Numbered from the stretch's first letter, positions 1 through 6,257 are shown. The stretch is 6,879 nucleotides of DNA from Actinomycetota bacterium (GCA_009697555.1 WLQV01000059.1:1-6879); one strand, 5' to 3'. Numbers and translations are program-made. The notes: generated by a model from the sequence alone, not told the origin.

Positions 1-729
1 ATTCTTACCCTCATGCTGGTCGGCCTCCTGGTGGGAATCGCAAAGACTGCAATCGGCGGAATGGGTCTAGTGAGCGCTGCGCTTCTTGCAACAATTCTTC
101 CCGCTAAAGAATCAACTGGTGTCTTACTTATTCTCTTGCTCGTCGGCGACCTCTTTGCAATTGGCGTCTATAAGAAACACGTCGAATGGAAAGTCTTGCG
201 AAGCTTGCTCTGGCCAGTCATTGTCGGTGTCCTGGTAGGTGTTTTCTTCTTAGCAAAAGTCTCAGACCTCTCCCTCAAATACACGATTGGCTGGATTGTT
301 CTTGCACTTGTCGCACTCTTTCCCATTAGCCAGCGACTACAGAAAAAAGAGATTGATTTAGTAGTGCGCTATCCCCGACTACTCCGCAATGTTCTCGGCT
401 CAATGTCTGGCTTTATGAGCATGATCGCTAACTCTGGCGGAACGCCGATGACGGTCTATCTACTTCTTCGCAAGAATTCAGTCATGAACTTTCTCGGCAA
501 TAACGCCTGGTTCTTCTTTATTCTCAACGCGAGCAAGGTCCCTTTCACGCTGGCTCTGGGAATTCTGCAATTTCATTCAATTCACTACATCGTTCCCGCG
601 CTTCCAACGGTGGCAATTGGTGCACTCCTTGGTCGCCGAGTAATTTCGAAAGTCAACATCGAGCTCTTCCAGAAAATTACACTGATCTCTGCTGCCGCAG
701 CTGGACTTAACTTAATCCTTAATAATTAA
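1..729 (+). CDS. TauE/SafE-family membrane permease (probably 5'-truncated by the window edge)
   Basis: Predicted integral membrane transporter of the TauE/SafE (DUF81) family, whose members are linked to export or uptake of sulfite, sulfoacetate or related small organic anions; the substrate cannot be read here. The frame is open from base 1. The first ATG (13-15) has no Shine-Dalgarno and lies inside the first hydrophobic helix, so the true start probably lies upstream; from that ATG the protein has 238 residues. The opening motif GIAKTAIGGMG replaces the usual GxGGG of TauE and is typical, as I recall, of an actinobacterial subgroup, as is the LPAKESTG/LLLVGDLFAIG segment that follows. A second half-repeat carries SGFMSMIANSGGTPMTVYLL, the counterpart motif of the duplicated fold. 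About seven or eight hydrophobic segments are visible. It is the only + strand gene, convergent with the MFS gene and overlapping its stop. Confidence 0.85.
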   Translation: MLTLMLVGLLVGIAKTAIGGMGLVSAALLATILPAKESTGVLLILLLVGDLFAIGVYKKHVEWKVLRSLLWPVIVGVLVGVFFLAKVSDLSLKYTIGWIVLALVALFPISQRLQKKEIDLVVRYPRLLRNVLGSMSGFMSMIANSGGTPMTVYLLLRKNSVMNFLGNNAWFFFILNASKVPFTLALGILQFHSIHYIVPALPTVAIGALLGRRVISKVNIELFQKITLISAAAAGLNLILNN

Positions 730-1931
730 ACATTGGATTTGAGAATAATCTTCTCAGGGCTCCCTGCAACATAACCAACACCGATCAAAATCACACCAAG
801 CCCAATTATGAAATAAAGAGCATTGTTCCAGTTCTGCGTAGTGTCAAAGATTCCACCAACAATTCCTGGAGCCAAAGTAGCCATTGAATAACCGACTCCT
901 TGGGCCATGATGGAAAGTGATCGAGTCTCTTCGGCCTCAACGCTGCGCGAAACTGTGAGGACGAGTGAGAGCGGGAAGGCAAATGCGAATGCGAAACTTG
1001 AAAGAAAGAGCCAAGGTACGATATTTCCGCCGTAACCAAAAACAATTCCACTAAATGACACTGTCATAGCTATCGCAATTACTGAGAGAAGAATGCGGAA
1101 ATCTTTCAATTTAGAGGCAAAATATGGTGCACCCATTCCTACTGCAGAACCGGCGAATCCTGTAATAGATAACCAGAAACCCGCATGACTGAGAGTAAAT
1201 CCCTTTGCTACCAAAATAGTTGGCATCCAAGTACCCGAGCCATAACCCATCATTGCCTGTATTCCGAAGAAGCCACCAATGCTCCACGCCCCAGGTTTAC
1301 GGAGTAATTCTCGATGGAATTTAGTTGGGATAGCGATGTGTAACTCACTTGAAATTTTTGAATTTCGCCATAGCCACCAAGCAGAAGAGAGAACACCGAC
1401 AACAATCCAGGGCACCATAGCTAATCGCCAACCCCATGAAGTGGCCCGAGATAGTGGAGCCGCTGTAGCAACTGCAATATTGGCGAAGACCACCATCATA
1501 GTGATGTAGACACCGGTGATTAATCCTGAATGCTCTGGCATGTTCTCTTTCACCCATACCGGTAATGAGAAATTCAGCACTGCAATAGCAATTCCCACAG
1601 TTAGTGAAGAGAAGAAGAGAAGCGGAACATTACCAACTGCGCGAATAAACATCGCCAAGGTAAGAATTATCAGCGCCATCGCAATTACTCGATTAGTGCC
1701 GCCAATTTTTCCGATGAGCGGCATGAGTAAAGCGCTGGCTGCAAATGCCAGGACCGAGAGTGATGTAAGAAAGGAGAGAAGAAAAGAGCTGAGGTGATAC
1801 TCCTCTTTAAGAATCGGCATGAGCGGACTCATAATCGCAATCCCAGTTCGCATATTTACCGCTGCGATAAAGATCGGCAGACTCTTACTTATTGCTTGAC
1901 GATTATTCACGCTATCTACCGGTCGGCCCAT
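726..1931 (-). CDS. MFS transporter, CynX/NimT-like
   Basis: A 401-residue major facilitator superfamily protein with about twelve hydrophobic segments, in the plasma membrane. The first helix contains NMRTGIAIMSPLMPI (residues 26-40), matching the NLRPAI..vgPLlp signature of the CynX/NimT (cyanate, nitroimidazole, 2-nitroimidazole-type) branch. A degenerate MFS motif A follows in the 2-3 loop (PLIGKIGGTNRVI, about 71-83). No cyanase or other catabolic gene is adjacent, so the substrate is unknown. The ATG overlaps the end of the FrnE-like gene by 16 bases, suggesting co-transcription and translational coupling. No good Shine-Dalgarno precedes the ATG; a GTG eight codons in (1910) is an alternative start just past the upstream stop. 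The stop codon overlaps that of the convergent TauE gene. Confidence 0.88.
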   Translation of the reverse strand: MGRPVDSVNNRQAISKSLPIFIAAVNMRTGIAIMSPLMPILKEEYHLSSFLLSFLTSLSVLAFAASALLMPLIGKIGGTNRVIAMALIILTLAMFIRAVGNVPLLFFSSLTVGIAIAVLNFSLPVWVKENMPEHSGLITGVYITMMVVFANIAVATAAPLSRATSWGWRLAMVPWIVVGVLSSAWWLWRNSKISSELHIAIPTKFHRELLRKPGAWSIGGFFGIQAMMGYGSGTWMPTILVAKGFTLSHAGFWLSITGFAGSAVGMGAPYFASKLKDFRILLSVIAIAMTVSFSGIVFGYGGNIVPWLFLSSFAFAFAFPLSLVLTVSRSVEAEETRSLSIMAQGVGYSMATLAPGIVGGIFDTTQNWNNALYFIIGLGVILIGVGYVAGSPEKIILKSNV

Positions 1932-2545
1932 GCGGTATTGAGAGTCTCTAAAAATGTCGCAGTTGGTTGTGCGCCAGATATTCCATATTTCATGTCTATT
2001 ACGAAAAAGGGGACGCCTGTCGCGCCCAAGCTAGCTGCGACATCCCGATCTTTAATTACCTCATCCGAAAATTGATCAGAATCTAAAACGTTCATTACAT
2101 CAACTGCGGCTATCCCCACACCTTCAGCAATAGCAATTAAGTCTTGATGTGAAAAAAGTGGAAGGGACTTTTCAAAATATCCCGAGTACATCGCTTCAAG
2201 TAACTCTTTATCTTTACCAATTGATGCAGCCCAGAGGAGGAGCCGATGCGCATCAAAGGTATTTCCTGACAAGGTGTCATCGAGGTTGTAGCAGAGGCCT
2301 TCACCATCGGCGACTGCGCAGACATTTGCCTGCATTTCTTTCACTTGATTGGGTGAGACCCGATACTTCTCGGCTAGCAACTTACTAGTGGGCATAGTTT
2401 CGGCCGCATCTGGCTGCAATTGAAAGGCACGATGGCGAACGATTATCTCTTCGCTATGGCCAAACTCTTGGAGGGCTTTATCTAATCGTCGCTTGCCTAT
2501 GAAGCACCACGGACAGACCACATCAGACCAGACATCGATAATCAC
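1916..2545 (-). CDS. FrnE/DsbA-like thioredoxin-fold oxidoreductase
   Basis: A 209-residue protein of the DsbA-like thioredoxin family (PF01323), FrnE branch, predicted cytoplasmic because no signal peptide is present. The redox motif CPWC is at residues 11-14 right after the first strand (IIDVWSDVV), and the cis-proline loop GATGVPFF is at 174-181. The helical insertion between them carries FDAHRLL (97-103), typical of the FrnE and 2-hydroxychromene-2-carboxylate isomerase group. The CxxC favours disulfide oxidoreductase or isomerase activity over the isomerase that uses glutathione. Two more cysteines (76 and 85) could form a second redox pair, as is known for some FrnE proteins, though the spacing differs. 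Start is GTG; TAGACT lies six bases upstream, so the transcript may be leaderless. It overlaps the MFS gene, and the YCII-like gene ends 47 bases upstream. Confidence 0.9.
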   Translation of the reverse strand: MIIDVWSDVVCPWCFIGKRRLDKALQEFGHSEEIIVRHRAFQLQPDAAETMPTSKLLAEKYRVSPNQVKEMQANVCAVADGEGLCYNLDDTLSGNTFDAHRLLLWAASIGKDKELLEAMYSGYFEKSLPLFSHQDLIAIAEGVGIAAVDVMNVLDSDQFSDEVIKDRDVAASLGATGVPFFVIDMKYGISGAQPTATFLETLNTAWADR

Positions 2546-2551
2546 TGCCTG

Positions 2552-2557
2552 AGTCTA
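2552..2557 (-). promoter_or_regulatory. Possible -10 box (TAGACT) of a leaderless FrnE-like transcript
   Basis: TAGACT (4 of 6 to TATAAT) sits exactly six bases before the GTG at 2545, the placement expected if transcription starts at the first base of the start codon. No convincing -35 lies 16-18 bases upstream, and the AGG just before the GTG is too close to serve as a ribosome site. The gene could equally be read through from the YCII-like gene. Confidence 0.4.
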
Positions 2558-2592
2558 TTGGGAAATTTAGTAGATTCTTCTTACATTTAAAG

Positions 2593-2922
2593 TTAGAGCA
2601 GAGGGCGTAATTCAACTTTGCGATTACATGCCTTTGACCCGGCAAATGCCAACTGTCTTGCAACTTCCAAACTCTCGGCCTCAATTAGCCAGAAACCACT
2701 GAAATTCTCAGGAGTTGGAAATAGCGGTTTACCCGTCTCAATATTTGCATCGTTGCGATTGTCGATGACACTGGCATTCACTGGCGCCGCCAGTCCGCCG
2801 GCAAAGATCCATTGCCCATTAGCTCGCAGGGCATCATTGAATTCATCAATGGCCACAATTTCATCGGGAGTTCCGGAACCTGATAAGTCATCGATTACCG
2901 AAATAATGAATCGTTTACTCAT
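2593..2922 (-). CDS. YCII-related (YciI-like) small protein
   Basis: A 109-residue protein of the YCII-related family (PF03795), a ferredoxin-like alpha/beta fold found as small stand-alone proteins of mostly unknown function, sometimes fused to or near sigma factors. The pattern is recognisable: an opening strand (MSKRFIISVIDD), a helix with FNDALRANGQWIFAGGLAAP (residues 29-48), then SGFWLIEAESLEVARQLA (75-92) and the closing strand VELRPLL. The DGPF-E-KE loop of the commoner subfamily is replaced by PLFPTPENF, so activity cannot be assumed. An in-frame GTG exists at 2943, but the ATG at 2922 fits the family N-terminus and has a promoter placed exactly for a leaderless message. It stands between the TerC operon and the FrnE-like gene. 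Confidence 0.85.
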   Translation of the reverse strand: MSKRFIISVIDDLSGSGTPDEIVAIDEFNDALRANGQWIFAGGLAAPVNASVIDNRNDANIETGKPLFPTPENFSGFWLIEAESLEVARQLAFAGSKACNRKVELRPLL

Positions 2923-2928
2923 AACGCA

Positions 2929-2957
2929 AGAATAAAGGTCCACAGTCTCAGGAGCAA
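2929..2957 (-). promoter_or_regulatory. Promoter of the YCII-like gene, leaderless type
   Basis: On the - strand, TTGCTC (2957-2952) and TATTCT (2934-2929) are separated by 17 bases, and TATTCT lies six bases before the ATG at 2922. Transcription would begin at the A of the ATG. No Shine-Dalgarno is present, which agrees with a leaderless mRNA, common in Actinobacteria. Confidence 0.55.
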
Positions 2958-2988
2958 TTTCGTGCTCGGAAAAATCGGGGTTACTTTT

Positions 2989-3246
2989 CTACTTAGACTT
3001 CCTAAAGAATTTTCTCGGATCGATCTTTGCACCATGGTGGCGTACTTGAATCAAAAGAGATTCAGCCCACGCAAATTCGGCAGCTAGAACAACAAGACCG
3101 AGAATCAGAAATGGCATAGTGAACGGCCCGGGCAGGATTATCAGCACAAGTCCAGTGATGATCAGAGTTGAGCCGATAAGAAGGACAATTGTTTTCCGCA
3201 GTGACTTGGGGAGTAATTTCCAAGTTTTAAGAAATTTACTTTTCAT
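2989..3246 (-). CDS. Small PGPGW-family transmembrane protein (TIGR02611-like)
   Basis: An 85-residue membrane protein with two hydrophobic helices (about residues 19-38 and 44-60) joined by the LPGPF turn at 38-42, followed by the conserved helix LGLVVLAAEFAWAE (49-62) and a basic tail. This matches the PGPGW/TIGR02611 family, common in Actinobacteria and of unknown function; here GW of the name motif is FT. An in-frame start at 3276 would add ten residues read from inside terC. I prefer the ATG at 3246, preceded by AGGAA nine bases upstream, which also gives the usual family N-terminus. The gene overlaps the last 11 bases of the TerC gene, so it is almost certainly co-transcribed and translationally coupled, which places it under the same manganese riboswitch. 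That suggests, but does not show, a role beside TerC. Confidence 0.85.
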   Translation of the reverse strand: MKSKFLKTWKLLPKSLRKTIVLLIGSTLIITGLVLIILPGPFTMPFLILGLVVLAAEFAWAESLLIQVRHHGAKIDPRKFFRKSK

Positions 3247-4225
3247 TCTCTTTGCTTCCTGTGATTCGCCCAGCATGGGCCACTGCGCTCACATCACGCT
3301 TGCTCTTGATGAGGCTCGCAATTACCGAAATTCCAATTATTGTGGCGATAACGCCAAGCCCCACACCAGTTGGAATTTTCGGTATTGAGTGAAAAGTCTC
3401 ATGGAGATAAGTGAGGATCAGTTTTACTCCAATGAACATCAAGATAAATGAGAGACCCAAAGAGAGATAGATGAGTCGATCTAGGAGCCCCTTAACCAAG
3501 AAATAGAGCGCGCGCAGACCGAGCAACGCAAAAGCATTTGCAGTGAACACCAAGAATGGTTCCGAGGTCACTCCAAATGTGGCAGGAATGGAATCCAAGG
3601 CAAAGAGTAAATCGGTCGAAGCGATTGCAATAATGACAAGAAACATTGGCGTAGCAAATTTCTTGCCATCGACCTTGATGAAGAGTTTCGATTCGTGATA
3701 CTCATCGACCATTGGAATCGACTTACGGATTTTACGGAGCATAAAATTTTCACTGGGATCTGGATCTTCATCCCAATGCTTGAAGAGACCAATTCCGGTC
3801 CAGATAAGAATTGCGCCAAAAATTACAAAAGTGAAGGCGAATGCGGCAAGTGCCACAGCTCCAATTGCGATGAATACCGCTCTGAAAAGAAGTGCAAGTA
3901 GGACGCCTATCAGAAGGACTCTCTGGTGATTTCTCGAGGGAACAGCAAATTGCGCCAAGATAATTACGAAGATAAATAGGTTATCGATGGAGAGTGAGTA
4001 TTCGACCATGTAGGCGGCGAAGAACTCAGTTCCAAATTTAGAACCAAAGTTATTCCACACCCAGAGGCCGAAACCTATGGCAACTGCTACATAGAAAAGG
4101 GTCCATACCGTTGCCTCGCGGAACCTGATCTCACGTGGCTTTCTACTTGCGGTAAATAGATCAAGAAAGATGAGCAATAAAATTAAGCCGACAGTGATTG
4201 CCCAGGTTGCCAGTGTTACGTTCAC
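3236..4225 (-). CDS. TerC-family membrane protein, probable Mn2+ exporter
   Basis: A 329-residue TerC-family (PF03741) integral membrane protein. Family members Alx of E. coli and the YkoY/YceF-type proteins of Bacillus are manganese exporters, and the upstream manganese riboswitch supports that role here rather than tellurium resistance. Two acidic signature segments in membrane helices are present: VEYSLSIDNLFIFV (E75, D81, N82, counting from the GTG) and STDLLFALDSIPATFGVT (D205, D211), the likely metal-binding residues. A cytoplasmic loop rich in acidic and basic residues lies at about 147-188. Start choice: an in-frame ATG at 4246 has no ribosome site and falls inside a hairpin, whereas AAGGAG at 4237-4232 is six bases before the GTG at 4225, so I use the GTG. 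It leads a two-gene operon with the PGPGW protein. Confidence 0.92.
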   Translation of the reverse strand: MNVTLATWAITVGLILLLIFLDLFTASRKPREIRFREATVWTLFYVAVAIGFGLWVWNNFGSKFGTEFFAAYMVEYSLSIDNLFIFVIILAQFAVPSRNHQRVLLIGVLLALLFRAVFIAIGAVALAAFAFTFVIFGAILIWTGIGLFKHWDEDPDPSENFMLRKIRKSIPMVDEYHESKLFIKVDGKKFATPMFLVIIAIASTDLLFALDSIPATFGVTSEPFLVFTANAFALLGLRALYFLVKGLLDRLIYLSLGLSFILMFIGVKLILTYLHETFHSIPKIPTGVGLGVIATIIGISVIASLIKSKRDVSAVAHAGRITGSKENEK

Positions 4226-4231
4226 GGAGTT

Positions 4232-4263
4232 CTCCTTGATTGCCATTGATTAAATGGTCAAGG
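4232..4263 (-). promoter_or_regulatory. Riboswitch expression platform: hairpin that hides the terC ribosome binding site
   Basis: The - strand RNA from 4263 reads CCUUGA, CCAUU, loop UAAUC, AAUGG, bulge CAA, UCAAGG, then AG. CCUUGA (4263-4258) pairs perfectly with UCAAGG (4239-4234), and CCAUU (4257-4253) with AAUGG (4247-4243), making an 11-pair hairpin with one bulge. It buries the Shine-Dalgarno AAGGAG (4237-4232) and the decoy ATG at 4246. The 5' strand CCUUGA is also the 3' strand of aptamer helix P1, so hairpin and P1 are mutually exclusive. Manganese binding should therefore favour translation from the GTG at 4225. The pairing is seen; the switching is inferred. Confidence 0.72.
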
Positions 4264-4344
4264 TCTTCCTAACCGAACTTCGGCCAGCGCCCCGGGCTTC
4301 CAAACCGTGATGACGAGGTAGCTGTATCTAGGTACTCCCCTTAA
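4258..4344 (-). promoter_or_regulatory. yybP-ykoY manganese riboswitch aptamer
   Basis: The - strand carries the hallmarks of the yybP-ykoY (Mn2+) family in order. P1 is UUAAGG (4344-4339) with CCUUGA (4263-4258). The conserved loop GGAGUA (4338-4333) follows, then P2 CCUA (4332-4329) with UAGG (4271-4268), then the opposite loop AAGA (4267-4264), giving the classic GGGGAGUA ... GAAGACC frame. Inside, CGUCAUCACGG (4315-4305) resembles the conserved L3 segment that holds the metal-contacting adenosine, and a CCGA/UCGG hairpin lies near the 3' side. The family is known to bind Mn2+ and is often found before TerC-type genes, as here. An infernal search against RF00080 would settle it. Confidence 0.9.
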
Positions 4345-4347
4345 TTA

Positions 4348-4361
4348 CGGTAATAATACCG
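4348..4361 (-). promoter_or_regulatory. Probable terC promoter -10 box inside an inverted repeat
   Basis: TATTAT (4358-4353 on the - strand, 5 of 6 to TATAAT) would start transcription near 4346, just before aptamer helix P1 at 4344, which fits well. It is embedded in a perfect inverted repeat, CGGTA-N4-TACCG (4348-4361), that could be a protein operator. No good -35 is visible at 16-18 bases. The 80 bases from here to the DinB-like stop otherwise hold nothing I can name. Confidence 0.5.
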
Positions 4362-4426
4362 CATGGGTGACGGGGACGAATGACCCGCGGAGTGTCAGGC
4401 TATTGATCTGCAGATTCAGCCTCGAA

Positions 4427-4933
4427 CTACCGTCCAGTCTCAATCTCGTAAGACCAGAGATCCAGCTCATCGAGATCTACGGCTACAAATCCTCTCGCTT
4501 CTAGAGCAGAAGCAATTTGCGCGCGATGCTCGGTTGCGTGATGAATTGCTTGCGACAAGATCGTAGATCTCCATCGCTTGACCATTTTGCCTGAATAGTT
4601 TTCAAATTCAAGCTGAACATCATCTAGCTTCACACACTCAAGAAGCGCGGCATCCACGATTGCAGCCTGTTCTTTGATTCTCGCTAGATCTGATATTTGC
4701 TTAACATCATCAATACATGGCTCCCCCGGCAATGAAAGAGCAGGCTTTCCACTGATGCGAAATGCATAGTGATCAGCTGAATCAACTATGTGATGAAGAA
4801 TCTCGGCAACAAACCATTCCGAATTTGTCGCAAATGCCATCAGGGATTCTGCCGAAAGGGATTCAAGATGGGCAATAGTTTTCTGATTCGCCCAACCCAT
4901 GTGGCGCAGGAGTCGATCTAATCCAATTGTCAT
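4427..4933 (-). CDS. DinB-fold protein (putative metal-dependent, DinB_2-like)
   Basis: A 168-residue protein of the DinB/YfiT-like four-helix-bundle superfamily. It opens with LDRLLRHMGWANQKTIAHLE (residues 5-24), the usual first helix with the WAN motif. Candidate metal-binding histidines are at 47 or 48 (ILHHIVD), 132 and 136 (HHATEHRAQI), the three-His arrangement of the family. Family members include bacillithiol or mycothiol S-transferases and maleylpyruvate isomerase-like enzymes; most are uncharacterised and the substrate cannot be told here. The frame is open back to 5032, but a strong terminator of the upstream gene lies at 4951-4986 and a -10 box at 4945-4940, so the ATG at 4933 is the start. 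It appears to be a single-gene unit ending 180 bases before the TerC reading frame. Confidence 0.85.
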   Translation of the reverse strand: MTIGLDRLLRHMGWANQKTIAHLESLSAESLMAFATNSEWFVAEILHHIVDSADHYAFRISGKPALSLPGEPCIDDVKQISDLARIKEQAAIVDAALLECVKLDDVQLEFENYSGKMVKRWRSTILSQAIHHATEHRAQIASALEARGFVAVDLDELDLWSYEIETGR

Positions 4934-4939
4934 AAGGAG

Positions 4940-4945
4940 AGAATA
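4940..4945 (-). promoter_or_regulatory. -10 box (TATTCT) of a leaderless DinB-like transcript
   Basis: TATTCT lies exactly six bases before the ATG at 4933, the same hexamer and spacing as before the YCII-like gene, and directly follows the upstream terminator. The intervening CTCCTT is not a Shine-Dalgarno. No clear -35 is visible; it would overlap the terminator stem. Confidence 0.5.
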
Positions 4946-4950
4946 CGGGC

Positions 4951-4986
4951 AAAAATAAGGAAAGCCCCGATCTCTCGAGGCTCTCC
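4951..4986 (-). terminator. Strong intrinsic terminator of the enolase-superfamily gene
   Basis: On the - strand, GGAGAGCCTCGA (4986-4975), loop GAGA (4974-4971) and TCGGGGCTTTCC (4970-4959) form a 12-pair stem with two G-U pairs and a GNRA tetraloop, followed by TTATTTTT (4958-4951). It begins 27 bases after the stop codon at 5013. It also shows that the long 5' extension of the DinB frame is not coding. Confidence 0.85.
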
Positions 4987-5012
4987 CATGGAAAGCAAAA
5001 AGGACTTGCTTA

Positions 5013-6155
5013 TTAACCAACAAGGCCTGCATCGTCAGCGCGTCCGTAGATCGCTCCCAACATCTTCATGGGGCGAGAAGATGGCGCATTACTTGCCAAA
5101 TACTTTTCATCAAATTCGATGCCAGCACCTGGAGTTTGATTAAGAACAATGCAGCCATCCTCAATCTCCATCGGATTGATGAGTGCGGCCTCGCGTCCCA
5201 TTTCGAAAACTTCCATCATGACATGGTGCTTCCACGTGGATGAGAGGTGCGCGATGCTATTTCCGACATCGGGACCCGTAACAACAGGGCGATCGAAAGC
5301 TGCAGCCATGTCTGCCACGATTCCTGCACCAGTAAACCCTGAGTTATGTGATGCGACTTGTATGACATCTCCCGCCCCATGTTGAAATAGCGAAACGAAC
5401 TCTTGCGGATCGGTGAAGTTCTCTCCAGTTGCAATCGGAGCACGGACTGCATCGGAAATCCGTCGAAGTCCCTCAAAATCTCGCCGTGGAGTTGGCTCTT
5501 CAACCCAGAGAAAATCAAAGTGTTTTTCTAACTGTGCAATTCTTTGGATTGCCTGCTTTGGCGACCAAAATTCATTTGCATCAATAATTAATTGAGCGCG
5601 ACCACCTTTGGAGCTGAGCGCTTCAATCATCACGCGAAGGCGCCGCTCATCGTCATCGGGATTACGTCCTACTTTGAGTTTTCCTGCGGTTACTCCCTTT
5701 GCCGCAAGGCCCGCATAGAACTTGTATAGATCTTCATCGCTAAGAGGACTGTCCAATCCACTTGCGTAAGCGCGAACCGGTTTTCCGTCTCCGCCGAGCT
5801 CTTTCCAAAGTGGTACCTGGTGGAGTTTGGCACGCACGTCCCACAGTGCGCGGTCGATGGCAGAAATTCCTGCTGCTATAGGACCGTGCAGACCGGCCTT
5901 GAACGCACGAGCTGTCAAACGATTCCAAGTACTGCGCACGGAGCGAGGATCTGTTCCGACAACGAGATTGGCGAGCATAGGCAGAGTCTGCGCCGCGCTA
6001 TCGGTTGCAACAGAGCAGCCTGTCACACCCTCGTCTGTATGCACGAAGAGAGCGAGTTCCATTCCTTCACTCGCTCCATCAGGAAGATTGACATCACCAA
6101 TCTTTCGAAGCATCTCGTATGTATATGGTGTGAACGAAATCTCTGTAACTATCAC
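5013..6155 (-). CDS. Enolase-superfamily enzyme (mandelate racemase/muconate lactonizing-like)
   Basis: A 380-residue cytoplasmic enzyme of the enolase superfamily. Residues 1-125 form the capping domain, including the loop HTDEGVTGCSVA; the rest is the TIM-barrel. Numbered from the GTG, the barrel has the KxK motif K159-K161 (GKLKVG), and the three Mg2+ ligands D192 (IIDANEFW), E219 (WVEEPT) and E245 (ATGENF). The superfamily abstracts the proton alpha to a carboxylate; many relatives dehydrate or racemise sugar acids. Oddly, the usual Asp (in QPD) and His (in PH) of the mandelate racemase dyad read A268 and D296, so the precise reaction is uncertain. Start: GAGGAG (6170-6165) touches an ATG at 6164 with no spacing, but lies nine bases before the GTG at 6155, which I prefer. 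GC sampled at about 57%, higher than its neighbours. Confidence 0.9.
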   Translation of the reverse strand: MIVTEISFTPYTYEMLRKIGDVNLPDGASEGMELALFVHTDEGVTGCSVATDSAAQTLPMLANLVVGTDPRSVRSTWNRLTARAFKAGLHGPIAAGISAIDRALWDVRAKLHQVPLWKELGGDGKPVRAYASGLDSPLSDEDLYKFYAGLAAKGVTAGKLKVGRNPDDDERRLRVMIEALSSKGGRAQLIIDANEFWSPKQAIQRIAQLEKHFDFLWVEEPTPRRDFEGLRRISDAVRAPIATGENFTDPQEFVSLFQHGAGDVIQVASHNSGFTGAGIVADMAAAFDRPVVTGPDVGNSIAHLSSTWKHHVMMEVFEMGREAALINPMEIEDGCIVLNQTPGAGIEFDEKYLASNAPSSRPMKMLGAIYGRADDAGLVG

Positions 6156-6164
6156 TGAAACCAT

Positions 6165-6231
6165 CTCCTCGCGCGCTTTTGGTAGTTCACTTAATTAACG
6201 AGAATTTACCTCTGTTCCTGGCGTAAAACAA
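6165..6231 (-). promoter_or_regulatory. Putative promoter and ribosome site of the enolase-superfamily gene
   Basis: TTGTTT (6231-6226) and TAAATT (6208-6203) are separated by 17 bases and would start transcription near 6196, giving a leader of about 40 bases that ends in GAGGAG (6170-6165). The palindrome TTAATTAA (6191-6198) sits at the expected start point and might be an operator, but it is short. Unlike several neighbours, this gene has a true leader. Confidence 0.4.
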
Positions 6232-6257
6232 CTACTTCGAACGAGTCTTCATAGACG

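Noticed and set aside
740..756. Hairpin TGAGAA/TTCTCA near the TauE-MFS junction as a bidirectional terminator
   Set aside because: Short stem, no U-run on either side, and it lies within the MFS coding sequence.
2952..2967. Hairpin GAGCA/TGCTC downstream of the PGPGW gene as a possible terminator
   Set aside because: The T-run precedes the stem instead of following it, and one arm is better explained as the -35 box of the YCII-like gene.
4356..4367. A 13-base match AATACCGCATGGG shared between the terC leader (4355-4367) and the opposite strand at the MFS start
   Set aside because: One such 13-base match is expected by chance in a window of this size, and the positions have no common role.
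4934..5032. A 33-residue N-terminal extension of the DinB-like frame, overlapping the enolase-superfamily gene
   Set aside because: It would be translated through a 12-pair intrinsic terminator, and the extension has no family resemblance; the ATG at 4933 has a well-placed -10 box.
5820..6198. Two long open frames on the + strand opposite the enolase-superfamily gene
   Set aside because: They are low-complexity-like shadows of a clearly conserved gene on the other strand, with no family match or ribosome site.
6182..6235. GTAGTT ... AACTAC inverted repeat flanking the enolase-superfamily promoter
   Set aside because: Six-base arms about 40 bases apart are expected by chance at this length; no third copy supports an operator.
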